A model generated the notes under the pieces. The model made no database searches and was not told where the DNA came from. It saw nothing but the letters and a program-made list of their open reading frames with translations. 64,000 bases of DNA from Dasypus novemcinctus (Eukaryota; Chordata; Mammalia; Cingulata; Dasypodidae), in NCBI RefSeq assembly GCF_030445035.2, contig NC_080678.1, positions 117,805,947-117,869,946 on the forward strand, given 5' to 3'. The translations under genes and the position numbers were made by a program. This document shows, piece after piece, positions 12,385 through 26,989 of this stretch (position 1 is the stretch's first letter; each line of letters begins with the position of its first letter).

Positions 12385-12491
12385 GTTTTTTTGTTTTTGT
12401 TTTGTTTTGTTTATTTTTTAGGAGATACCAGGGATTGAACCCAGGACCTTGTACATGGAAAGCAGGTGCTCAACCACTGGGCTACACCTAC
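12385..12491 (-). mobile_element. Short tRNA-derived SINE with perfect target-site duplication
   Basis: Same tRNA-only unit (minus-strand A box near 12485, B box ggttcaatccc) with an A-rich tail. The 16-bp sequence ttgtgtttcagtttgg occurs at 12369-12384 and again at 12492-12507, directly flanking the unit. This proves insertion by target-primed reverse transcription and fixes the boundaries. Confidence 0.9.
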
Positions 12492-12800
12492 TTGTGTTTC
12501 AGTTTGGATATTCTATTGCTTTGCCTTCTAGTTCACAAATCTTCTCTTTTATAACAACTTTTAATATATTTACCTGCTAATTCATCTGTTAGGCTCAGTT
12601 TTAATTAAGTATTTTCCTTCTTATCTTTGCATGCTAGGTAATCATTTATTGGTAGTCAGACTGAATTTTACTTTGTGGGTACTGGATATTTTTGTTTTCC
12701 TAGAAGTCTTCTTGATCTTTATTCTGGGAGCAGTGAAAGTCAGTTGGATTACTATTATATTTCCTCTGTGTGATTATGCCACCAAATTTATATAGAGGTT

Positions 12801-14570
12801 TTTTCCTTTATTTTTGCTTTCAATTTTTAGTGGATCTCATTTTCAAAATTTAATTGTTTCAAAGTTATTTGCATGGTTTCAGAGTTAAATTTACACAAAG
12901 CAAGGTTTAGTCCAAAGAAGTCTCTTGTCCAATCTGTCCCTCTACCCTTTATCCTTCCTTCCCTTATATTTAACCATTGTTTTAAGTTTAAAGGTACTTG
13001 CTTCCATTTATTAAAAAATGTTTTGTAATGTGTATTTTTGTGTGTGTGTGTATTGGTATTCTCTGTCCTTTCTTTTACTATGTAGTTTATTTAATTGCTT
13101 GCTCTATCTTTTGATAATGTTTCAGATATTTGGGCAAGTTTTTATTTTTTTATTTTGTTTTAAGTTACTGTTTTACTAATAATTTTATTGTAAGCTAGTT
13201 TACAAATTTTAGGTTATGGTTTTTAACTCATTTGTGGGCGTGCTTTTCTAATGTGCCTTTGTTACTTGAAAGGATATTATTTTTCTCCTGATTTCCTTTT
13301 TTATTATAACTTTTTGTGAGCACTGATCTCAGTGTTTTACTGTTGCTCATGTGTAGATGTGAAGAATTTTCCTATGGCTAAGAAAGGGAGAGTGGGTGAG
13401 GAGTGCTTTGCTACCTTTGTAGTTCTAGGTGTCCTCTGTTTCCACCAGGTGTTCAAAGTGTGCTTTTTATGACATGCACTGGTTTCCTCCTATCCCCATT
13501 CCCAACTTTATTTGGCCCTTCTGTTTCCTTTGATCCTATTTTCCCCCGCTGCTCAATTTGATTTATACTCCTGGCAGTTTCTCTTCACTATGAAGCCTTG
13601 TCCTATAAGAAAACTTTCAGCTGGTTAGTTTCAGGACTTTATAGGATTCCCATCACTCTAGTACCCCCCAGCCTTACTATGTTTCCATTGCACTCACCCA
13701 AGAATTGGACCCTGCAAAGCCACTTCCAGTTTCAGATGTTGTTCTTCGACAGATTTTCTGAGTACCTATTGGAGATTTGGGGGTTCTGTAACTTTCAAGA
13801 CCATCAGAAGTCCCTTTTTCTTTCTTCCTCTTTTCTTCTGTACAGTTGCTGATACTATGCAGGAAGTGTTGGTGGAGTTATGCTGAAACCTTTTTTGTTG
13901 TATATAATATCTATTTTTTTTGATGGCTATCCAGTTTGCTCTATTTTTGTGAGTAGATTTTAATTGTTGAAATTATGTGAATTTTAATAAGTTTTTGAGT
14001 TGTAACAATTCCATAATGCAAGACTGGTAGGATAAAAGGTGCTTTAGCATATTGGTTGGCCTTATAACCAGGAATGGCTTCTGCACATCTGTTGCCCTCT
14101 TGTTTTCAGGTGTTCTGGGGTGTTGTGTACACTCAAAATATGCCATAATTCTTAGTTATCTACAATGCCTTGGTATGACTAAGGAGGAAGTGGCTACCTG
14201 CCTATAAGATCTAATATTTGAGTCACTGTCTTTTTTCCTAAGGTATGTTTATTCATATTTGTCTAAATCCCTGATATCACATACATGTTATAATATTAAC
14301 ATAAGACTAAGACATTTCATTTTCTGTTCTATGTTTCAGTTTACATTAAAGATTATTTTCCAACATATCCAAATATTTCTGTTTAGGGCTACATAGAAAA
14401 CTACAATTTGCCAAATTAGATTTTTCAGCAACAACTTTTGTTGCTTCCATATATGCAAATACTAATCTATTGAGTTGAATCTCATTTTATATTCTTAAAA
14501 ATTCTTCACCCAATATTTCCAGGTCACCTCACAGGTCTACATTGCCTTATTACATGTTTTCAATCATAAG
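12801..14570. other. Unassigned AT-rich sequence, possibly old LINE remnants
   Basis: T-rich and partly LINE-like, but I could not place it. A short GT run lies near 13038. The frame at 13598-13852 has no recognisable domain. Confidence 0.35.
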
Positions 14571-14574
14571 GCTT

Positions 14575-17340
<2,766 letters not shown>

Positions 17341-17434
17341 TAGTCAGCCAAACTGTGGAAGGCAGGCCATGGGGGTGATTGGTGAGCACAGGCAGCTTGA
17401 GACACTTGTTGGTGGCCTGAGAGGGAGATCTAGT

Positions 17435-17740
17435 TTTCTGTTGTGGTGGTGGTGGTTTTGCTTTTTCTCCTTATTTTGTTTATTTCTCTTTCTTTCATTT
17501 CCCCCTCTTTCTTTATTTTTCTTTCTTTCCACCTTCTCTTATTTGGTCTTTATTTCATTCCTCTCTTCTCATCATTCTGATCTTTTATATTTTTCCTCTT
17601 ACTTTTATTTCCACCTTTTAAATTTTTATTCCGTTTTTTTCGAGTGTGATTTTTCACTGTTATTAGTCTGGCTCTTTTATTCTTCTTCCATCCTTTCTTT
17701 TATTCTCCTTTTTCTCTTCCTCTTTCTTTCCCTTTTAGTG
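17435..17740. repeat. Polypyrimidine-rich tract
   Basis: About 300 bp in which the plus strand is dominated by T and C (ctttctttcattt, ttctttctttcc and similar), preceded by a short (GGT)n run at 17443-17456. It creates an apparent 227-codon plus-strand frame rich in F, S and L. That composition is explained by the tract and is not evidence for a protein. Confidence 0.6.
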
Positions 17741-19215
17741 AACTTAATATTTCTTTGGTGGATGTCACATGACTTGTCCCAGAGTCACCAATGCTCCCCT
17801 GAGCCACTGTCTTTAAGTAGCAGTAATATTTTCCTATAAGATGACTGCACCTGAATTATGCATATCTGTAAGGGGGAAAGTTGTTGATTTATTTAGAGCA
17901 AGTCTAGAATAGTGATTTTTACATCTTTTAAGTGATAAAGATATGTATAAAATTACTCGGAGATGATTACTTAAAATACTGTTTGGAACAGTTGTTTTTG
18001 AACTTCTTTTAGTGGAAGAACTTTGTTGAAAAAATTATGGGAGCCTGGAGGGATCCTGGAGCCCTGCCTTCTGTGTCCTTTGCTTTTCTCTCCCTCACTC
18101 CACCACACTCGTCTCCACCACCACAGCAGCTCTTGAGGTAGCAGTTCACACCTCTCTTCTCCCTGTTTCCCTGCAACCCTCTCTCCAGACACACATACTG
18201 AGAATGGTTAATAAACTACAAAATGAAATTTCCTATTTGTAACTTTACTATTGGTTATCTTTATAGTCAGAAAAATCAACAATAGTAATTCTTAGAAAAA
18301 GCATAGTCTGAAAAAACAATTCTTAAAAGGTATAAATAGTGCTGTATAATTTGTAATAGTCCAACATGCTTACACTGGCACTTGGCCACAGGAAAATAGA
18401 TTTCAGAGGAGGGAACTCCTCTCTCCATAGGACTACAGGAAAGACAGCAAGAGCCATTCAGTATTGGGCACTTGGCCTTCTTTCCTGCCCTTTATTCTAG
18501 GCTAATACACGACTCAGTGAATGGGGTATGACAGAACCTTCAGGAGAGTTTGAAGAGTCTCAGCCTGTAGTTAAGAATTGGCCTAGACAAGGTGCTCAGC
18601 AGGTCATTTCAACTTATTTATCTTGGCATCTAGTACCTGCTTAAAGTCCATTATGAAGAAGTGGTCTTTGCCAGTATCTGCTAAAGTTTTGAGATAGGCT
18701 ATAAATAGTACCCCAACTGGATTTACAATAGTTATCATTTGAAAATAAGAATTCATTGGTTCTTCCACTATGTCACCCTAACTTCTGAAGGAAAATGTCA
18801 TGCTTCTTTTGCCTGGGCAACACAAACACTTGTGTTTTCTTCCTCTTATGATCAAATGGGATCACTTTGCATCAGGTTAGACCACTTTTTCTCTCTCCTG
18901 AGTTATGTATCCAGAAACTAGCTCTGCTTTTAGTTTTCTCCCTTCTCAGGGTTAATGCCCTGATTTTCAGCACTCTGGCACCTTCCCCAGGAGTTGGAAG
19001 GAAACCTTGAACTTTATCTTTTACAGCCCTTCTCTCAGGGACCGTATAAGACTTCTGAGACTTCCCAGAGTTATTGATGTGGCTGTGTGGACTGATCAGT
19101 GATGATACACATTTTCATGAAATTAATTAATCGAACATTTCTTGAGTATTTCCAATGTGCTAGTCACTGAAGAAACAGCAACAATTCTACCCTTAAATGC
19201 TTAGATTCTGATTTG
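17741..19215. other. Unassigned sequence
   Basis: No recognisable gene or repeat. Frames such as 17971-18192 minus and 18739-18921 plus show no domain. Confidence 0.4.
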
Positions 19216-19598
19216 TCTGAGAGGAAGCTCCGCTCCGCTGAAGCGGTAGGGAAGGATGAGCCCAGGAGGAGGTCGGCAAGGCTGTCTGCTAAACCTGCTC
19301 CTATGAAAGCAGACGTGAAGCCAAAAATGACAGTGGGAAAGGATAAACCTTCAGACTGAAAAGTACAACCCTCAAAGGGAAAAGGGAAGCAAAGGGAAAA
19401 CAAGCTGACGTGGTAACCAAGAAACTCAACAGGATTTACTTGCAGAAAATGGAGAAACTAAAAATGAGAAGAGTCCAGCCTCTGATGAAGCAGGAGAGAA
19501 AGAAGCCAGGTCTGGTTAAATATTGTATACCATGTCTTCTCAGTGGTCCATTTCTCCTTTCTTGTATAACCCAGAGGAATATTTTTATCAGCTATTTT

Positions 19599-19747
19599 TT
19601 TTTTACATTTTTAAAATTAATGCTAATAGATTGTAAAGAATGTTACATTAAAAAACATAAGCGGTTCCCATATAACCCACTCTCCACTCCCCACCCCACC
19701 ATTTTTGTAAATTGTATTTTTTTGAAAATATATACATTACCAAAAAA
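19599..19747 (-). mobile_element. Short LINE-1 3' tail insertion in the HMGN1 copy
   Basis: A poly-T run followed by gttacattaaaaaacataag and the cccatataacccactctcc block equals the antisense LINE-1 3' end seen at 42075-42120. It interrupts the pseudogene 3' UTR. agctatttt (19590-19598) and agttatttt (19748-19756) flank it as a target-site duplication with one mismatch. Extremely 5'-truncated (about 150 bp). Confidence 0.7.
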
Positions 19748-19947
19748 AGTTATTTTATAAATGCAATGTTTTTAGTAGCTCTAGAAGAAACAGTGTTAAG
19801 AAGATTGGGATCCTACTTCATCCCATTTTTTAAAGTGTAAATGCTTTTTTTTTTTTTTAAGGGGGAAGTCATTTGCTGGTTGTTTATTTCTTGGTACAAC
19901 CAGAAAATAGTGGATATTGATAGTCTTTGACTATCTTGGATGTCAAC

Positions 19948-19994
19948 TTTTTTTTTTTCATTGTAAAAAATATATACACATTTCTGGTATATTA
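19948..19994 (-). mobile_element. Ultra-short LINE-1-type insertion (47 bp)
   Basis: A poly-T start and about 35 bp of AT-rich sequence sit between two perfect copies of gatgtcaac (19939-19947 and 19995-20003). The duplication and tail identify it as a severely truncated minus-strand retrotransposition event. The source is probably LINE-1, but the body is too short to prove. Confidence 0.6.
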
Positions 19995-20013
19995 GATGTC
20001 AACACTCCATGGC

Positions 20014-20438
20014 AGGGGGAAGCGGACTTGGCCCAGTGGATAGGGCATCCATCTACCACATGGGAGGTCCATGGTTCAAACCCTGGGCCTCCTTGACCCG
20101 TGTGGAGCGGGCCCATGTGCAGTGCTGATGCACGCAAGGAGTGCCCTGCCACGTCCTTGCATAGGAGAGCCCCCCACACAAGGAGTGCTCCCCATAAGGA
20201 GAGCTGCCCAGTGCAAAAGAAAGTTCAGCCTGCCTAGGAATGGTGCTGCACACACACGGAGAGCTGACACACAAGATGACGCAAGAAAAAGAAATACAGA
20301 TTCCCGTGCTGCTGACAACAACAGAAGCGGACAAAGAACATGCAGCAAATAGACACAGAGAACAGACAACTAGGGCGGGGTGGGGGAAAGGGGAGAGAAA
20401 TAAATATAAATATTAAAACAAACAAACAAACAAACAAA
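20014..20438 (+). mobile_element. DAS-SINE, full length
   Basis: The plus strand starts with a tRNA-Ala-like head (aagcggacttggcccagtgg). It continues through the B box (ggttcaaaccctgg), the DAS-specific body (tgctgatgcacgcaagg, ggagagctgacac) and the 3' part (aacagaagcggacaaag), ending in an (AAAC)n tail. The 13-bp duplication aacactccatggc at 20001-20013 and 20439-20451 fixes its limits. It lies inside the HMGN1-like pseudogene and is younger than it. Confidence 0.95.
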
Positions 20439-20536
20439 AACACTCCATGGCGTAGGGGTTGGCAGTTTTTGTACCTTGTAATGCATATTAACTGGTGATT
20501 TGAAATCACAGTCATGCATTGAATATGGTTGAACAT

Positions 20537-20989
20537 TGTTATTAATCAGGGTTCTCTAGGGAAACAGAATCAACAAGAGATATCTGTCAATTGTATGTTA
20601 TTTTATGAGTCTGTATTATGCAGCTGTGGGGATGCACAAATCCAGGTTTTGCATGCCTGCAACCAGGGGCTCCGATGAAAGTCCAATGAAGTTTCTTGAT
20701 AAGTTCTGGGAGATGTTGGTTGTCCAAAGATGAGCTGGGAAATTATCACTCAATGCTGAAATCACTTCCTCTTTTAAGGCATTCAACTGATTGGGTTAAG
20801 TGTCACTCACTGCTGATTGCAATCTCCCTGATTGATGTAATTATAATGAGCTCTCTATGATTTACCACTGCAGTAAAGTCAATGGTGACTAAAGTCCATA
20901 AATGCCCTTGTATTACAGTTAGCCCAGTGCTTGCTTGACCAAACAACTGGGTACAATTACCTGGCTGAGTTGACACAGTAGCCATCACA
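20537..20989 (-). mobile_element. Solo LTR, ERVL/MLT2-like
   Basis: On the minus strand the element starts tgtgatggctactgtgtcaa and ends at the complement of tgttattaatcagggttctc, the ends expected of ERVL (MLT2-type) LTRs. A 5-bp duplication aacat flanks it (20532-20536 and 20990-20994), the size known for ERVL. No internal region remains, so it is a recombination-derived solo LTR. It resembles the LTR at 35667-36098, which is still attached to an internal region. Confidence 0.8.
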
Positions 20990-21425
20990 AACATTTTAAA
21001 TTACTTCCTTTCCCCTGTTTTTTAGTAGAATTCTTTCTTGAAACCATCCCTTGTCTGAACTGTGTGTACTCTATAACATCCTTGGTCATGGCCATCCAGT
21101 TTTTCTAATAACTGTGTTATGTGCTGTGAAAGATTGGAAATGTGTGTTGTGTGTATGATATTGAATTGTGAATTAGTGGGATATAAAGATGGAACAGCTT
21201 ATCAGCACTTGAAGATGTAGGTACTAGATAGCCTCTTAAGGAAAACTTACATTCAAATTTTAAGCTGGAAAGTAACTGGAATAACTTTAGAAAAACAACT
21301 ACATGGCTTTTTAGGTTTTTGGTATTTATATTTAGAATTGTGTTCAGATTGTTCATAAATGTCTGTGTACTGAACTTCAAAATGACTGATAAACCTCAAT
21401 TATGAAAAGAAAAAAACCCCACAGA

Positions 21426-21619
21426 ACAGTGTTTAACCATAAGTTAAACCATGGACTACAGTTAATGGTATAATTATAAACATGTGTGTTCATCATTTGT
21501 AACAAAGGTACCACACCAGTGCGAGTTGTTAATAATAGGCTGGTATATGGGAATCCTGTATTTGATGCACAATTGTTCTAAAACCCTCAACTTCTCTAAT
21601 TAAAAAAATAACCAAAAAT
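21426..21619 (+). mobile_element. LINE-1 3' tail (xenarthran-type)
   Basis: Sense 3' UTR end: aaccatggactacagttaat, then aacaaaggtaccacacc and the gctggtatatgggaatcctg block, ending in an A-rich stretch. ccccacaga at 21417-21425 and 21620-21628 is its target-site duplication. A 5'-truncated copy of about 190 bp. Confidence 0.8.
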
Positions 21620-22195
21620 CCCCACAGAGATTAGAGGGGAAACACTAATGGCTGCTTACCTAGCCAAACTTGGGAGGAGGTGGGCACTGTATTTCCTGAA
21701 AAGTTTTCTTTTGCTTTATAATAAATGAAATAATGATAGTAAGGGTGGGCAGGAGAGGGAACAGGGATTTATATAATTTATTTTTTAAACTTTATGGACT
21801 GACTCGGCACTCAGTGTACATTTGTTGATGGTGACTTGTATAAACTGTTACTTAGGCATTATGCTATGTCTAATTTACTGCAGTAGTTGCAATTTAAAAT
21901 TGAATTAAATATTAATCATCTTAACGTTGGTATTCTTTTATCTAGTTGTACTATGATATACTAGATAACATGTAAGAGAAGAGAAATTCATCCAGTTGAT
22001 GGACTTTTGTTTTTCTATAGGATTATCTCTGATTCATTACCTAACAAGTCCCAGAAATGGGCATGTGTTTCTAATCAAAACTGTTTGTCCTGGAAGCACT
22101 GCTGACTTTGGTGGAAGATTTGAAATAGGTGACTCTTGGTATGAATTAATATGAGTTTCAGTCTATTTATTTGTTTGCTAGAGAGACCTTATCTA

Positions 22196-22226
22196 TGTGT
22201 GTGTGTGTGTGTGTATGTGTGTGTAC
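22196..22226 (+). repeat. (GT)n microsatellite
   Basis: About 30 bp of gt repeats with a single tatgt interruption. Likely polymorphic. Confidence 0.85.
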
Positions 22227-22989
22227 AAAGAAGATAAGTTGTTTGGGTACAGGGCCATTCACATGTTTATTTCATGTGGGCCATTTATTTAAACCCTGGT
22301 ACTTGTGTTAAGGGTTTCACTAATTATCAAGGACTGTCTTAAAATTAATTTTCAGACAAAATTTTTAGAGAAAATTGACTTTAGTTGTCTTTAGTTAAAA
22401 ATATACCAAGTAGTTGGATGGCAGATCCTCTGGTCCTTAGTGGTTCTTCATTAACAAGGAGGTACTTCAATTCTCAGGTATGTGTACAGGGAAAGCTCTT
22501 CATTGCCAGTCACCATAGTTCTTCTTTTTGAAAAAGAGATGCCTTTTCTCCTTGTCAAAGTAGAATTTAAAAAAAAGTTTACAAATGATATGTCATTTCA
22601 CTAAGTGTAGGACTCTTAGTCAACAGTAAGCAATGAGTGGACCAAAGTACAATTTCCCTACGTTATTAAATAATCCTTGGGAGGGCCAGTTAAACATTAT
22701 CCTTATGTGGCATTAAAAGGAGGTGCCACCTACATTTTTGCCTTAAGGAAAAATTTTAAATATTTTTCTTAATATTGTAAATCTCAGAGTTTTTAAAAAT
22801 GAATCTGTTTAAAACAGTAATTTTTGGTTTCAGGTTACAGTAATCCCATTTCATTTGTAGGTAGCCAGACAAAAAATACTCCAAGCTTTAACAAATGACA
22901 GCAATGTAACATGACCTTGCAGTCCAATTATGGCAAATATTAGAGGAAAAAATGCTTTTTTACATGATAATATTTATTGATTGAATCAA

Positions 22990-23135
22990 GGTGACCACAT
23001 TTCTTGAGGACAGGCTCTATAGTTAATTCTTATTTATTATTTCCATATTGAATCCCCAGCATCTCATTCAGTGTAGATGTGCTATTTAAGGAATTAAGTA
23101 TCCACTGAATGACACTGACTGAATAAATGAGTAAT
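22990..23135 (+). mobile_element. Degenerate L2 3' end
   Basis: cttgaggacaggctctatag, then gaatccccagcatctc and a gaatgacactgactgaataa end follow the L2 tail order. Diverged. Confidence 0.45.
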
Positions 23136-23529
23136 GTGTCAGAGCTGTGGAAACACCAGTTGTCTTATAGAAAATCCTTGGCTTTGTGTTTGCCCAAGTG
23201 AAGGACTGTTGTGTTCTGGCCCCCAGGGTGCTGACTGGGCCTGCCTGCCTCAGGACACCAAGCTCCATATCTGCAGAAGGCTTTGCGCCACCTCATGCGG
23301 GCTATGGCGACATGTCTTTATCCAGGGTCCCAGCAGAGTCTAGTAGGTTCCCACACACTGTTCACTTGGGGAGGGTGTGGGGAGTGGGGGGTGGGGAGAA
23401 GAGCAGAGCTTTTCAGACTGAGATGTGCCATCTTGTTAACAGCACAGTTTGGGGTCCCTGGGTCCCCAAGTTAGGTGTTTCTAACAAGCCATCACACTGA
23501 AGAGTAACAGTGATTATTGTGTTTTTTGG

Positions 23530-24500
23530 TCTTTATTTTCCCAAAGAGCATGGGTTCTCTGATTATAAAAGTAATACATGTGCATTATAGAGGATTTGGA
23601 AGGTTCAAATAAGCACAAAAGCACCCTGTAATTTGCCACAAGTCTCTTAGTATTTCCATATTTTTCTTAGATATGGCTTTAGGGGATATATTTTTCTAAG
23701 ACTTTTGGTATGTAATACTAATGTGATTTCTTTAAATTAGATGCCAGCTGTCTTCCAACTGACCTGTATTGTCATTACCTTGCCTCAAACCTGAGTAGCT
23801 TGCCCTCGTTTTTCATGTCCTTCTATGTTTCCTTGTTCCTTCTGCGTTAGCCCTGTCCCTGTTCCCTCTCCTGCCCACCCTTACTGTCATCAGTGCTGCT
23901 CTCCTTCTCTAGAGGTTTAAAGCCACAGCCGTCTGCAGGACAGTCCTTTGCCAGGCTGCTTCTGGGTATGTCTGCTTACTCGCAGAGAGATCGGAAACAG
24001 CTTTCTTTCTCATTGTAATATTAATTACTCCATAGCAGATGCATTGTTTCCAGTTTTTTCTTCCCTATTATAGACATTACTGTTCATACCATGTTAATAT
24101 TTGTGACTTTTATTCTTTCATTGAATTGTTTCTTTAGGATAAATTCTCAAGAGTGGTACTCTTCAACTACGGGTGCAAACTTCACATTGCTTTTGCTCTC
24201 TGTTGCTATGTTATTTTCCAGAAGTGGTCAAACAATTTACCAGCGTTACTCTATTTACACTGCACCCACACGAGCTTTTGGTGTTATCATAGCAAGAAGA
24301 GACCTGATAATTTATTTGTGAAATGATGCCTTGAGCTTCTTTGATTTATATTTCTTTGATTACCACCCAGGATTATTTATCTCCTTTTGTTGTAGCTTAA
24401 TTTTCTTTTTTATTTGCTTGATACTCTTTCTTTTTTGTAGTAATTGTGCATAAACAATTCTGTCAGTTAATAGTTGGTCTCTTCTGACCTATTCAAGAAA
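23530..24500 (-). mobile_element. Old LINE-1 3' fragments
   Basis: Antisense blocks ataaaagtaatacatgtgca, then gttcatacca and gataaattctcaagagtgg, then ttgccaaa-like text resemble the 3' region of ancient L1M/HAL-type elements. Roughly 23760-24000 between them is unassigned. Coding frames lost. Confidence 0.5.
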
Positions 24501-25059
24501 CTGATGAAATGATAAATTTTACTAAAGTCATTTTAAGTATGATTTCCACTCAGAGTCTTCCCTATTTTACACAGACACTCTGTGCCTTTATTTTAGCTTC
24601 CAATAAAAAGGAAAAGGCAAGCACATAAAAAGATAGTTGAGGCACTCATTTAATACATTTCCTTTGTAAATTAATATTAAGTGGCCAAGCTAGGTGGATT
24701 GTCTTAAAAGAAATTACAATGAAAGTAGCAACATTTGTTATATTTTATGGGCAGAAATTTTGAGGTTCTAAATATATTTTATCTGTATTCAAAAAGTACT
24801 GCATCATGTTACGTTAATTTATAGTTCTGCTCTTCATTTCCACCTAGTGAATGGCCTCTTCGGGGAAAAGGAATGCTTTGCAAAATTGAAAGGTTAGACA
24901 GCTATAGATGGAGAGCCCCTGGTTACTTTAAGTGAATTAGTCTTTAGCCATAGACACAGTACTGAAATCACTAATTAAAAGCATTTACAGTAGTCATGGA
25001 ATCCCCGCTGGAATGTGTATTCCCTTTTCGGGGCTCCTGTGAAGCTTTATTTATATGCC

Positions 25060-25225
25060 TATTCAAGTGCTTATTTGTTGTCTAATTCCATTTATTTTTA
25101 TATTTCTCTAGTGGAGTGTTAGCTCCCTGAGAAAATAGGCCAGGTCTTTTTTCGTGTTCATTTAGGCAGGCTCAGTACTTGGTATGCTGTAGAAGGTTCA
25201 TAAACATTTGTTGGGTTGAACATTT
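25060..25225 (+). mobile_element. L2 LINE 3' end
   Basis: gtgttagctccctgagaaaa, then ggccaggtctttttt, then ggctcagtacttggtatgct and ataaacatttgttgggttga follow the L2 3' terminus in order. Confidence 0.65.
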
Positions 25226-25943
25226 CCTCAGAGCCACTCTTGGTGGTGTAAGCAACCAGAGAACCAAAGTACTACTAAACAGAAGTTTCTACAGTACGTT
25301 GTCCTTTAAGAAACTACTAATTAAAAATCTTGGTTTATGGCATGGTTCCTAATACTAAACAGATGGAGTGTGCGCCCTTAGGAAAGAATGTTATTATCTT
25401 TAAGAACTGGCTGAGTTTCTTTAAGTCAAGGTGGGCTAACCCAGCTTCTAACCGGCATTGTGGAGAGCAGCCCTGGATCATGAAGACGTTCACCTCTTCC
25501 TGGTGGGGCAGGCACTCTTCTTCCTAGTTATTAAAACCACCAAACCCCAGGGAATTACTTGCTTAAGTACTTTGTGTCCCTTAAGCCACACTCCCCTTAG
25601 GAGGCCAGACAGGGGTGCTTGAGCCTATCATTGTTTTCTGTAATCTAAAACCATCCCTTTTTGATAATAAAAAGGGTAGGATACATAGGAGCTGTGTTAA
25701 TACTTACCAGTACAGCAAGATCACTGAGATGTTCCATTGGTAAAAGCCTGTGTGAAGGTCATCAGTTTTTTCCATCTTTCAGACTTCTTTAAAACTTAGC
25801 CACGATAACCTGAAATTGCTCTATCAGGTCCAATATTCTGAATTACATAGGACCTTATAGGACCTGAGCCAGTGATCAGGGTTTATGTTACTTATCCTCA
25901 ATTTCTGAGTAACCTCGGAGAGCCTCACCCTTCCTAAGATGCC

Positions 25944-26834
25944 CAGAATACAGTTCTCATTCTATGCAATGACCTTGCCAAAACAGACCATATGGCTCTT
26001 TGTGCTGGCTCACCTTTGTCTCCCCCAGTTAACCCCATTTTTTCAGAAGAGATGTTTCTTTGTGTGCTTCCCACTCATGTGTTGAGAGAGGGCCACATTT
26101 ATTATGTCTTGCACTTAGAAGACTCTCCAAGATCATGTCCACCTATCAGTAATCCAGAAGGGGCATTTAAGGAGTCACTGGGAAGTACTTTGGGTACTGT
26201 GCCTTGTATGGATAAAATAGTAGGCTACAGAGCTACTATTTTAAATGTGCAAGTAGTTAAATTGGCATACACATCTTTCATAGTAATAATGTTTTTCACT
26301 TCTAGTTCTATATTTGATCTAGTGCCATCCTGATTCTGGCCATTGGTCAAGGAGTCTCAATCCACCAGTAAGGATTTTAGGATACCCCACCAAAGACCAT
26401 TTACTAAGCCTCAACTGACACAGCATGGCTCTCCAGTAGACAGTATCAAATTAGGCAATCTAGAATCACTCACCTCCCATGAAATCTCTTTGACCTGCCC
26501 ATTCAGGAAACTCAAAGACTACATTTTGGGTTCTTCCCAAATTGCTAAAGTAATGAAGGTTGCCACCTTTCTGCCTACCATGGCTTCATTCATATTATCC
26601 CTGTCTTTCACTGTCAATTGGCATCCCTTTCGACCATATCCAGCTCCTTTGGACATTGCAGCCAGTACTTTCAGGATGTGCTCCACACACTGCCTCCACC
26701 AAGACCTGCTCCAGCACCTGAGTCAAGAGGAGAGATTGGACAACAGAGGAGTACATAGGGACACTATCTCAAATAGATTTTCTTTGGGGTGGGATCTTAA
26801 CACTGGGAAAAGGAACATCCTGTTCTTATCCTGA
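25944..26834 (+). other. Long nearly open frame of unknown origin
   Basis: One plus-strand frame is open for about 890 bp, interrupted by a single TGA at 26331-26333. It has an ATG at 25992. The two halves would give about 113 and 163 codons. I see no domain, signal peptide or clear membrane segment, apart from a hydrophobic run near the end of the first half (TSFIVIMFFTSSSI). It might be a decayed retroelement or gene remnant, or chance. Because the AT content is moderate, a frame this long is unusual but not proof. Confidence 0.25.
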
Positions 26835-26989
26835 GGCAGTACCATCTGTGAATTATAAGACCTGGAGGAACTTTCCCAGCCTAGATTATCAATGAATTTG
26901 GGAAAGTACCTTGCCCATTATACTCTACTAATCTAGAATCCATGATGAAAGGGTTCCCAACCATAGTGGAAGTTCTTTGTTTCCCAGGT

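Larger units (their letters stand above)
11401..12800 (-). mobile_element. LINE-1, 5' region (antisense, continued)
   Basis: Antisense 5'-region LINE-1 text resumes after the LTR: ctcttgtatgtctgaaaaat, then ttggttttgagcaacttg and gattttcttg-like blocks. These resemble the equivalent part of the two other long antisense LINE-1s near 29.5-30.3 kb and 43.4-44.0 kb. Two short tRNA SINEs interrupt it. The 5' limit near 12800 is a judgement. Confidence 0.6.
19217..21416 (+). pseudogene. HMGN1P-like: HMGN1-like retropseudogene with nested insertions
   Basis: From about 19220 the plus strand encodes RKLRSAEAVGKDEP, then RRRSARLSAKPAP, the nucleosome-binding core of the HMGN family. Further shifted frames match the acidic C-terminal part (ENGE, SPASDEAGEK). 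A TGA at 19357-19359 and frameshifts kill it, and the start codon is missing. The following sequence is 3' UTR-like and matches what I recall of HMGN1 (ccatgtcttctcagtggtcc, then tttgctggttgtttattt and ggtacaaccagaaaatagtg), so HMGN1 is the likely parent. It is intronless. Four insertions split the 3' UTR: two tiny LINE-1 tails, a DAS-SINE and a solo LTR. A fifth, a LINE-1 tail at 21426, may mark its end. Human HMGN1 is a chromatin protein; this copy is non-functional. The 3' limit is approximate. Confidence 0.8.
21629..25943. other. Mostly single-copy-looking sequence with old LINE remnants
   Basis: About 4.3 kb with no gene that I recognise. Embedded elements are listed separately (GT run, L2 tails, old L1). 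The overlapping plus-strand frames at 23134-23500 lie in locally GC-richer sequence but show no known domain and no clear splice pair. Confidence 0.4.

Noticed and set aside
20014-20090. Functional tRNA-Ala gene
   Set aside because: The tRNA-like part is the SINE head: it lacks a proper acceptor pairing and runs on into the SINE body with a target-site duplication.
20071-20369. Frames on both strands in the DAS-SINE at 20 kb
   Set aside because: SINE sequence; shadows of the tRNA-derived head and body.
23134-23500. Coding exon in the GC-richer block
   Set aside because: Three overlapping frames, no matched splice sites and no recognised protein text.
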